Positions 1 through 6,213 are shown, counted from the first letter of the stretch. The stretch is 6,390 nucleotides of DNA from RGIG8775 sp045121195 (GCA_045121195.1 JBGVFO010000169.1:1-6390); one strand, 5' to 3'. The notes: generated by a model from the letters alone, not told the origin. Numbers and translations: made by a program.

Positions 1-96
1 ACGAAAAGGAAACGCACAAACCCGTAGGGGCGATCATTGATCGCCCGTTCGTTGGGTAATTGTCGTTCATGGCGGGCGAACACTGTTCGCCCCTAC
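1..96. repeat. Palindromic intergenic repeat, copy 1
   Basis: The core at 24-96 (73 bp) is bounded by a perfect 10-bp terminal inverted repeat, GTAGGGGCGA at 24-33 and TCGCCCCTAC at 87-96. Inside are two strong hairpins, GGGCGATCA/TGATCGCCC (28-46) and GGGCGAACA/TGTTCGCCC (74-92). The 23 bases before the core are also shared with copy 2. No transposase or usable coding frame is present, so this is a non-autonomous MITE/REP-like dispersed repeat. I recall similar hairpin elements as frequent in Clostridia genomes but cannot search here. The short reading frames crossing it are by-products of the palindromes. Confidence 0.85.
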
Positions 97-250
97 GGAA
101 AAGACGTTGCGCTGACAAACATCAATTTTGTCAACAAAAACGGTGTAATATTTGAATTTGAAAAACAAGGAAAACCGCCGCCCTTCGGCACAAATTCCAA
201 TGCCTTTACCAAAAGACGGCAAATTTTGATTTGTCGGTGTGTTAGCAAAT
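97..250. other. AT-rich spacer between repeat copies, no gene seen
   Basis: No coding sequence with a ribosome binding site is visible. The stretch carries short repeated words. GACAAACATCAATTT at 114-128 recurs exactly at 377-391. An imperfect inverted version lies at 220-240, just before repeat copy 2. A small GCCG...CGGC hairpin occurs near 177-189. It reads as the variable interior of a larger composite repeat unit rather than a gene or promoter. Confidence 0.6.
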
Positions 251-346
251 GCGAAAAGGTAACGCACAAACCCGTAGGGGCGATCATTGATCGCCCGTTC
301 GTTGGGCCTTTGCCGTATATGGCGGGCGAACACTGTTCGCCCCTAC
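251..346. repeat. Palindromic intergenic repeat, copy 2
   Basis: This is a second copy of the element, offset from copy 1 by exactly 250 bp, in the same orientation and with the same 73-bp core length (274-346). The terminal inverted repeats and both internal hairpins are identical to copy 1. Differences cluster in the linker between the hairpins (about 307-319 against 57-69), with two changes in the left flank. Conserved hairpins with a drifting linker suggest that the paired arms are the selected or mobilised part. A 15-bp word shared with the spacer (377-391) lies downstream. Confidence 0.85.
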
Positions 347-435
347 AAACCATCAATTTCGTTTTACAAACTCCCCGACAAACATCAATTTCTCCTCACA
401 AAGCGACAAAAAATTCCACCAATTTTCTTCAAGTC

Positions 436-464
436 TTTACAAATGCGGCGGGCTTTGCTATAAT
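436..464 (+). promoter_or_regulatory. Sigma-A-type promoter of the TIR/SecA-like gene
   Basis: A -35 box TTTACA (436-441, one mismatch to consensus) is separated by exactly 17 bases from a perfect -10 box TATAAT (459-464), which has an extended-10 TG at 456-457. The predicted start of transcription is near 471, giving a leader of about 38 bases. No operator-like repeat overlaps the boxes. The promoter lies between the repeat cluster and the gene, so the gene appears to have its own housekeeping-type promoter. Confidence 0.85.
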
Positions 465-481
465 ATTATTATGAAGACAAA

Positions 482-503
482 GCGCCGTATGGCGCAGAGG
501 AGG
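482..503 (+). promoter_or_regulatory. Leader hairpin and strong ribosome binding site
   Basis: AGAGGAGG at 496-503 is an almost perfect Shine-Dalgarno sequence, five bases before the ATG at 509, and it fixes the start codon. Directly before it, GCGCC (482-486) and GGCGC (491-495) form a 5-bp stem with a GTAT loop. The stem ends one base before the SD and so would not mask it. It may stabilise the short leader or be incidental. It is too small to be a riboswitch. Confidence 0.75.
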
Positions 504-508
504 AACAA

Positions 509-3500
509 ATGCAGGTATTTATCAGCTGGGCAGGCGCGGACCGCGAGGTCAAGAACGCCATTGTCGCCCGATTGGAAAAGGAGCAGGTGGACGGTAAGGC
601 AATCGACTGCTGGGATTCGGATAAACGGTGCAATAGCAACTTTTCCGCCGAGTGCATTCGGGGCATCCGAGGCAGCGCTGTGTTCATCGTGCTGGTAAGC
701 GAGGCGTCCATGGACCCGAGATCCTACGTGCTCAGTGAGGTCATCGAGGCGCGCCGTCTGGAGGGCGAGGGAAGTCTAAACATCCTTGTGTACAAGCTGA
801 CCGATGAGCCTTATACCGAAAGCTTTGCCATGCAGCTCAATCACGTTTCCGACGCCAATCACGTGACAAGACTTCAGCGTCTTGGTAGCACGGCGGGCAT
901 TGAGACCCTTGTCAAGCGCGTCAAGTATCTGCTGCATTGCCGTGCCGAGGGCGTCCCCGAGAAGCCCTACGACGTGCTTGTTCCCCACGTGATCGGCACG
1001 CAGGTGCCTACGGGCGGCTATTTTGTGGAGAACAGCCGTGACGACGTCATTGACGCCATTTCGGAGGGCTTCTCCCGCTCCAACGTGGTGATCCTCAGTG
1101 AGCTGTTCGGCTTCGGCAAGAAGAGCGTGCTTCGCCGATACGTGACGCATCACGGCTACAAGTCCGCCGTGGAGATCCAGGGGCTTCACGAGCCTCTTTA
1201 CCGATTCCTTCTGGAGGGTCTGCACTTTTCCAACGTGAACGAGGCGGCGTTTGACGGCGACGAGCGCAGTGTGATCCGCAAGAAGATCGACTTTTTGAAG
1301 AAGCTTGACGAAACCCACCTTCTCATCGTGTCCGACGTGGACGTTGAGGATGAGGTGGACGATTACGTAGTGGGACTTTTGGGCGAGCTGAAATGCCACG
1401 TGGCGTTCCTTACCCAGAACACGGCGGATGCTTACCGTGACTTTTTCCCCGTGATCCCCGTGGGAAGAATGCGCTCCGAATATCTGCTGGAGCTGTTTTT
1501 CCACTATTACGACCGACAGAACTGCCTTGACCGCGCGCCGCTGATCCCGCTTCTGGAGCGGTTCTTCGACGAGGTGGGCGGACACACCAAGACGGTGGAG
1601 CTGGCGGCGTCCGTGCTTTCCAAGGAGATGCGCGCCGACCCCGAGGAGCTGGCGCAATACCTTGCGGTAGGCGCAGACGATAAGCGCACCCTGAACGAAA
1701 GGATCGTAGACAAGCTTTCCGAGCTGATCACCATGGAAAGCTTTGATGAGGCGGCGCAACGCACCCTGCTTCTTATCGCCCTTCTCGCGAATCCCACCCT
1801 GGAGGTGGCGCGGCTCTATTCCCTGATGGAGGCGTGCGGCGTCGGCGACCGAAGCGTGATCACCGAGCTTGACAACCGCCGCTGGATCAGCTACGACGCC
1901 CGTAACCGCACGGTACATATCGAGCCTATGATCGCCGAGATCTGCGTCAACAAGCTCCTTTCTGACTATGAGGTGCCGCGGATCGCCTTCTCCTTCCTCC
2001 TTGCGGAGTACGAAAGGGTCGGTGCCAAAAGCCTTGCCGCGGTCTATTTGACCTACACGCGGGCGGAGCACTTCCTTCGCCTGATGGATATGAACGAGGC
2101 GGCAGAGATGTTCCGCGCTATGCGAATGTCGTCGGCGGGGAAGGAAACCGACGCGGGGATGACCGAGGCGGTCTGCGACCGCTTTGAGGCGTGGTACGCC
2201 GCCCTGTTGGAAAAGAGGGACGCTTCCCCGCGGGGCGAGTTCGTTCTGCTGGCGGCAACGGCGGTTCACCTGTATTGCCTGATGGCGTTGCGCACGGCGG
2301 CAAGAATGCCGATGCTGTTCGGGATGTTAGGCGGCGGTGCGCGTATCGCTACGGGTGAGATGGAGGAGATGTTCGACACCGTTTTTGATACGGATGACGG
2401 CCTTATCGAGGCGATGCTGGCGTATTTTTTCTTAAGTAAGCCCGAGGCGGACGTGGCGGAGGAGGATGAGAGCAACGGCTTCTTCTCCTCGCTGTGCATC
2501 GGTCTGTATTCCGATATTGCGACAAAGGACCTCGCCGCGCTGCACAGTCGGTTTGAGGCGATGGTGGAGTACCTGCAGAGCAGTCCCGAGCTGTGTGAGG
2601 ACCGAGAAAACGTCGATGCGGTGCTGACGACGGTCAAGGCGTTTTCCGCCCTTTGCACAGAGGCGGGCGCCTATCAGACGGGCGCGGTGCTTTGCGAGCG
2701 GTTGCTTTCCGCACCGTTGCCGAGCTATCATATGCATCAGCTTCTTCTGACCTATATCAATCTGCTTTGGTGCATGGGCGCCAAGGAGGATGCGGCAAAC
2801 GCCATAGAGGCGGCGGAGGAGCTTCTGCCCGAGGCACTTGAGGGCGTGTCCGTGGAGGATCGCGCGTCCATCCGACGGGAGCAGATTGCCTGGCGCACGA
2901 TGCTTCGTGCCGACCTCGGCGACGTGGACGGCGCCATAGAGGGCTGCCGCGAGATCGGAACTATCGGACTGAAGAACTACGAGGCGGATATGCTTGCCGT
3001 GCTGGATACGGTGGTGAACGCCCTGTTGCTTGCGGAGCGTCGGGCAGACGCCTGTGACCTTGTGGAGCAGTACCGCGAGCTGCTGGAGGAATATCGGGAC
3101 AGAAGCGATTCGACGGAAGGAACGAAAAGGCTTTGCGAGAGCCTTTTGGCACAGCTTGAGATCGACCGACTGATGCGTGAGGGCAAGCTTGCCGCAGGCG
3201 GCACGGCGATCAGCGAAAGCTACTATCAGCGCTATGCCGCGGAAAAAAAGAACGGCCTGTTTACCATGATGGCGTATAATCGGATAGCGGACGGGGTCAA
3301 GCGATTTGACTTCTCGTCCTGCACCGATGAGGAGCTTGCGGCGCACACCGCCCGTCTTCGCGCCCGCGCCGAGGGCGGCGAGGACAAGAAAAAGCTGGCG
3401 CCCGAGGCGTTTGCTCTGGTCAGCGAGGCGGGCTACCGTACCCTCGGCTACCGCCATCATCGCCCCCAGTATCTGGGCGCGGCGGCAATGCTGGACGGTA

Positions 3501-5785
3501 AGATTGCCGAGATCCTCAATGGCGAGGGCAAGACCTATACCATAGCGCTTGTGGCGTACGTCAACAGCCTGTACCACGATCAGACCTTCGTGATAGACGA
3601 CTCGCCGTACCTCACCGAGCGAAACTATAAATGGATGCGGGGCATCTTCACCCTTCTGGGTGTGACGGTGGGGCATATGATGTCCCAGAAAACCTGGCGG
3701 GAGAATAAGACCGACGCCCGTATCGTATATACCGATTTGGCAACAATCGGCTTCGACCGACTGCACAGGGAGAGAAGTGACGACCCGTCCGATCGGCGTG
3801 ACCTGTCCCGTTGCAGCGCCATTGTTGACGAGGCGGACGTGATCCTCGTGGAATCGGCAAAAAAGCCCATCATAATTCCCGATATTGTCTACCATGACTT
3901 TGATCGTTCGGGAATCTGCGCCAAGGCGTATCAGCTTGCTATGGATATCAAGGACGATCCGCAGTACTGTACGGTGGACGGCGCAAGGGTCCGCTTTGAG
4001 AGGGCGTTCTATCCCCTCCTTGAGGAGACCTTCGGCATCGGTGCCGACCAGATCGACCGTATGGAAGAAACGGTCAAGCTGGAGCAGACGGTTCGCTTGG
4101 CGATATACTGCGTCACCCGTAAGATGGGAACCGACTATTTCCTTCGGGAGGGCAAGATCTTCGAGGAGGATACCGCTACGGGACGTCTGACCGAGGCGAG
4201 CGGCGAGCGAGGCTACTTTTTCGCCTGTGCCGCAGGAATCTCGACGCGTCCCTACGAGCAAAGCCTGCAAAAGAAAAGCGGAATTCTCAATATGACCCAC
4301 GTCTACGGATTCCTGCGGAACTTCGGTGCCCTTTCGGGCACGTCGGCAACGGCGAGCAGCTTCAAAAAGGAATTCAAGGAGATCTACGGTCTGGAAACGG
4401 TGGCGATCCCCACCGTCCTGCCCGTAAAGCGGGTGGACCGTACCGTGGCGCTCTACACAACGCGGAAGGCGAAGGATCGGGATATCCTGAATATGATCGC
4501 CGAGAAGAACGCCAAGGGACAGCCCGTGCTGCTCGTGGTGAAGAACGTTCGGGATTCCCAATATTATTCCGATCTTCTCACGGCGTGGGGGGGTCCTCAC
4601 GGCGTGCTGAACGCGGAGAACGCCGAGCAGTCCCCCGAGCTTCTGGCAAATGCGGGACTCTTCGGAAGCGTCCTCGTCGCCACGAGAATTGCCAACCGAG
4701 GGGTGGATATCAAGCTGGGCGGTGACGCCGAGCGAATGACCCTTCTTCAGCTCGCGGAGCAAGGCTACGATCTGGGCCGCCTTGAAGGAATGCTGTATAC
4801 CGTCCCCACGGAGGAGGAGCGGCAGACCGAGCTGTACCGAAGCTATGCTATGCTGCTGGAGAAGAACCGCGCCGTGGTTGCCGTCAATCGGGAAAAGGTG
4901 CTGGCGGCAGGCGGTCTTTGCGTGATCAGCACCGAGCCCTGCGAGGATATGCGTATCGAGCAGCAGACCCGAGGCAGAGCGGGGCGGCAGGGCGCCGTTG
5001 GCGAGAGCTATCTGTTTGAGAGCGCGGAGGACGAATTCTTCTCCGACAACCTGCCGAATTACGATTCCTGGTTGCGGCTCGTGCGCTCCGTAGGTGTAGA
5101 GCTTCTGGATACGGGCTTCCTGAAACGGTCGCTTGCCTACGTCAACGTGCAGCTTCACCACGCCACCTTCCGTAGTATGAAGCAAGCGGCGGAAATCTCG
5201 GCGCGGGTCGAGAGCAGTAAACGGGAGGTCTTCCGTCTGCGGGACGCCCTGCGCGCGGAGGACGAGGGCGCGATGACGGAGCTCCTTGGTCGATGGACGG
5301 AGGACACCGAGGCGCGGGATATGGCGCAGTTCCTCGTAGATAAGACCGCGGAGCTGTCCACCCCCGAGAACGAGGCGGAAATGACCGTGTCTATCGCGGA
5401 GGCAAACGAGGCGGAGGTACGCGAGTCCCTGGCGGAGGGAAGGCTCTTCAACGGATCCCTGGCACTCCTTAAGCTGGCACGCCTTTACCCCGACGTGTTC
5501 GGAAGCCAAGGGGAGGGAAGTGCCGAGGAGCGTATGCTTGCCGCCGCCGCGCGAAGACGCGGGGACGAGGCTTGGCTCCCGAAGCCGGGCACCGTGCTTG
5601 CGGAGATGCTGCAGAGGATGCTTGCTGAGCACCTGACAGACGTGACCGAGCTTGAGAACGCCTATCGGGGCAAGAGCATCAAGAACGTGGATCGCATCCT
5701 CAACAAGGCATACCGAAAGGATCTGAACGAGCGCCTCGCCGACACCGTCGGCAAATGGCTTGGCGCCGAGGTGAAGCGGTCGTGA
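509..5785 (+). CDS. TIR - STAND-like NTPase - TPR-like - SecA-like DEAD motor fusion, putative immune/signalling protein
   Basis: This 1758-residue multidomain protein has no signal peptide or membrane segment, so it is probably cytoplasmic. Residues 2-146 form a TIR domain: VFISWAGAD at 3-11, VFIVLVSEAS at 58-67, and a candidate catalytic Glu77. Residues ~165-485 resemble an NB-ARC/STAND NTPase: a P-loop at 198-206 with substituted key positions, Walker B LLIVSDVD at 271-278, GGHT at 357-360, then a winged helix at ~420-483. Residues ~490-960 are helical, TPR-like at ~702-866. Residues ~976-1545 are SecA-like: Q987 of the Q motif, GEGKT at 1005-1009, DEAD at 1107-1110, SGT at 1276-1278, RGVDI at 1397-1401, and QTRGRAGRQG at 1486-1495. 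The C-terminal 210 residues are unrecognised. TIR-STAND proteins commonly act in anti-phage immunity or NAD+ depletion; that role is inferred here, and the SecA-like part has no assigned job. The frame is intact, with its own promoter and terminator and no Sec partner nearby. It is not a housekeeping SecA. Confidence 0.96.
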   Translation: MQVFISWAGADREVKNAIVARLEKEQVDGKAIDCWDSDKRCNSNFSAECIRGIRGSAVFIVLVSEASMDPRSYVLSEVIEARRLEGEGSLNILVYKLTDEPYTESFAMQLNHVSDANHVTRLQRLGSTAGIETLVKRVKYLLHCRAEGVPEKPYDVLVPHVIGTQVPTGGYFVENSRDDVIDAISEGFSRSNVVILSELFGFGKKSVLRRYVTHHGYKSAVEIQGLHEPLYRFLLEGLHFSNVNEAAFDGDERSVIRKKIDFLKKLDETHLLIVSDVDVEDEVDDYVVGLLGELKCHVAFLTQNTADAYRDFFPVIPVGRMRSEYLLELFFHYYDRQNCLDRAPLIPLLERFFDEVGGHTKTVELAASVLSKEMRADPEELAQYLAVGADDKRTLNERIVDKLSELITMESFDEAAQRTLLLIALLANPTLEVARLYSLMEACGVGDRSVITELDNRRWISYDARNRTVHIEPMIAEICVNKLLSDYEVPRIAFSFLLAEYERVGAKSLAAVYLTYTRAEHFLRLMDMNEAAEMFRAMRMSSAGKETDAGMTEAVCDRFEAWYAALLEKRDASPRGEFVLLAATAVHLYCLMALRTAARMPMLFGMLGGGARIATGEMEEMFDTVFDTDDGLIEAMLAYFFLSKPEADVAEEDESNGFFSSLCIGLYSDIATKDLAALHSRFEAMVEYLQSSPELCEDRENVDAVLTTVKAFSALCTEAGAYQTGAVLCERLLSAPLPSYHMHQLLLTYINLLWCMGAKEDAANAIEAAEELLPEALEGVSVEDRASIRREQIAWRTMLRADLGDVDGAIEGCREIGTIGLKNYEADMLAVLDTVVNALLLAERRADACDLVEQYRELLEEYRDRSDSTEGTKRLCESLLAQLEIDRLMREGKLAAGGTAISESYYQRYAAEKKNGLFTMMAYNRIADGVKRFDFSSCTDEELAAHTARLRARAEGGEDKKKLAPEAFALVSEAGYRTLGYRHHRPQYLGAAAMLDGKIAEILNGEGKTYTIALVAYVNSLYHDQTFVIDDSPYLTERNYKWMRGIFTLLGVTVGHMMSQKTWRENKTDARIVYTDLATIGFDRLHRERSDDPSDRRDLSRCSAIVDEADVILVESAKKPIIIPDIVYHDFDRSGICAKAYQLAMDIKDDPQYCTVDGARVRFERAFYPLLEETFGIGADQIDRMEETVKLEQTVRLAIYCVTRKMGTDYFLREGKIFEEDTATGRLTEASGERGYFFACAAGISTRPYEQSLQKKSGILNMTHVYGFLRNFGALSGTSATASSFKKEFKEIYGLETVAIPTVLPVKRVDRTVALYTTRKAKDRDILNMIAEKNAKGQPVLLVVKNVRDSQYYSDLLTAWGGPHGVLNAENAEQSPELLANAGLFGSVLVATRIANRGVDIKLGGDAERMTLLQLAEQGYDLGRLEGMLYTVPTEEERQTELYRSYAMLLEKNRAVVAVNREKVLAAGGLCVISTEPCEDMRIEQQTRGRAGRQGAVGESYLFESAEDEFFSDNLPNYDSWLRLVRSVGVELLDTGFLKRSLAYVNVQLHHATFRSMKQAAEISARVESSKREVFRLRDALRAEDEGAMTELLGRWTEDTEARDMAQFLVDKTAELSTPENEAEMTVSIAEANEAEVRESLAEGRLFNGSLALLKLARLYPDVFGSQGEGSAEERMLAAAARRRGDEAWLPKPGTVLAEMLQRMLAEHLTDVTELENAYRGKSIKNVDRILNKAYRKDLNERLADTVGKWLGAEVKRS

Positions 5786-5801
5786 ATTTCAGGATAAAAA
5801 C

Positions 5802-5833
5802 AAAAAGCAGACTGCATTGCAGTCTGCTTTTTT
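5802..5833 (+). terminator. Rho-independent terminator of the large gene
   Basis: A perfect 9-bp stem GCAGACTGC/GCAGTCTGC (5807-5815 and 5819-5827) with a 3-base loop is followed by six T (5828-5833) and preceded by five A (5802-5806). It could therefore work in both directions. It begins 17 bases after the stop codon and closes a one-gene transcription unit. Its stem shares CAGACTGC/GCAGTCTG with the terminator of the tRNA gene at 6104-6136. Confidence 0.93.
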
Positions 5834-5841
5834 GACGCCTA

Positions 5842-5872
5842 TACGGGAATCGACTCTCGCCTGCGGGCTCGG
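5842..5872. repeat. 31-bp repeat with tRNA-3'-end-like sequence, copy A
   Basis: This 31-bp segment recurs without change at 5999-6029. Its first 12 bases, TACGGGAATCGA, also occur in the tRNA-Glu gene (6149-6160), where they encode the T loop, the 3' T stem and the junction to the acceptor stem. Read on the minus strand, copy A is followed by the terminator at 5802-5833, just as the tRNA is followed by its terminator. It looks like a degenerate tRNA-terminus remnant. The rest of the 31 bp does not pair as a T arm. Confidence 0.8.
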
Positions 5873-5900
5873 AGGGATCCATCAAGAAAAAGACGGGAAG

Positions 5901-5968
5901 TTTGCCTGAGGCAAAGATATTTCGCCCTCCGCCTGGTGAGCGAGCTCCCCGATCTACGGGCGAAATAT
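5901..5968. repeat. Intergenic hairpins between the tRNA-like repeats
   Basis: TTTGCC/GGCAAA (5901-5906 and 5910-5915) forms a small hairpin. A perfect 11-bp inverted repeat follows, ATATTTCGCCC (5917-5927) with GGGCGAAATAT (5958-5968), around a 30-base loop. A competing pairing CGGAGGG (5870-5876) with CCCTCCG (5925-5931) is also possible. No gene is visible here: the frames running through 5700-6187 lack ribosome binding sites and consist of repeat-derived sequence. Confidence 0.6.
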
Positions 5969-5993
5969 TCGCACCCATGCGCACGCTTTGCAT

Positions 5994-6089
5994 ACCCGTA
6001 CGGGAATCGACTCTCGCCTGCGGGCTCGGTCGGGTTTGGCTCTGAAGCGCCCCCGGCGCTTCATTCACTCCCAAACCTTCGATTCCCGT
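5994..6089. repeat. Nested palindrome carrying tRNA-like copy B
   Basis: This element contains the second copy of the 31-bp repeat (5999-6029). Its outer arms ACGGGAATCGA (6000-6010) and TCGATTCCCGT (6079-6089) are an 11-bp perfect inverted repeat. Inside are GGTTTGG/CCAAACC (6033-6039 and 6071-6077) and GAAGCGCC/GGCGCTTC (6044-6051 and 6055-6062). The 17 bases at 5994-6010 are identical to tRNA-Glu positions 6144-6160. It is a structured, non-coding element whose arms match the T-loop/T-stem sequence of the neighbouring tRNA. It may be a tRNA-associated mobile palindrome or an attachment-site remnant. Confidence 0.7.
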
Positions 6090-6103
6090 CAATATCAAAG
6101 AAC

Positions 6104-6136
6104 AAAAAACAGACTGCCAAAGCAGTCTGTCTTTTT
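6104..6136 (-). terminator. Rho-independent terminator of tRNA-Glu (possibly bidirectional)
   Basis: A perfect 9-bp stem pairs 6109-6117 with 6122-6130 around a CAAA loop. On the minus strand it is followed by a T run (6108-6104), directly downstream of the tRNA 3' end. On the plus strand a C and five T (6132-6136) follow, so it may also stop transcripts arriving from the left. Most of the stem is shared with the terminator at 5802-5833. Confidence 0.88.
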
Positions 6137-6138
6137 GT

Positions 6139-6213
6139 TGGTGACCCGTACGGGAATCGAACCCATGTTTCCAGCGTGAGAGGCTAGCGTCTTAGCCGCT
6201 TGACCAACGGGCC
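6139..6213 (-). tRNA. tRNA-Glu, anticodon CUC
   Basis: The minus strand folds into a full cloverleaf of 72 bases plus an encoded CCA (6139-6141). The acceptor stem is GGCCCGU/ACGGGUC with one G-U pair and discriminator A. The D stem is GUC/GAC, and the anticodon stem is CUAGC/GCUGG with loop CUCUCAC, giving anticodon CUC, which reads GAG. The variable loop has four bases, and the T arm is AUGGG/CCCGU with loop UUCGAUU. The acceptor, D arm and T arm closely match the Bacillus/Clostridium tRNA-Glu pattern I remember. It has its own promoter and terminator, and its 3' end faces the large gene, whose protein uses many GAG codons. Confidence 0.95.

Noticed and set aside
1..346. CRISPR array
   Set aside because: There are only two repeat copies, each 73 bp or more with internal hairpins, 250 bp apart. 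There is no regular short-spacer pattern and no cas gene.
37..474. Small open frames on both strands across the left repeat region
   Set aside because: They run through the palindromes and AT-rich spacer, have no convincing ribosome binding site, and encode repeat-derived sequence.
471..508. Riboswitch or attenuator in the leader of the large gene
   Set aside because: The leader is only about 38 bases, with a single 5-bp hairpin and no terminator-like alternative fold.
471..698. An ATG at 471 as a start for an upstream or leader peptide
   Set aside because: It sits at the predicted transcription start, has no ribosome binding site and is out of frame with the large gene, whose own SD and ATG at 509 are strong.
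2432..5632. A 1066-codon antisense open frame, with a 497-codon companion at 776-2269
   Set aside because: Both are in exact register opposite the sense gene and open only because TTA, CTA and TCA codons are rare. The translations show no recognisable domain, whereas the sense frame shows continuous conserved motifs.
509..5785. Annotation as a housekeeping or accessory preprotein translocase SecA
   Set aside because: The SecA-like motifs begin only near residue 980, after TIR and STAND-like domains. The SecA tail is missing and no Sec partner is nearby.
5700..6187. Open frames overlapping the gene end, the repeats and the tRNA (for example ending YGNRTHVSSVRG)
   Set aside because: This peptide is what a reversed tRNA gene yields when translated. 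I recognise it as a common annotation artefact, and there is no ribosome binding site.
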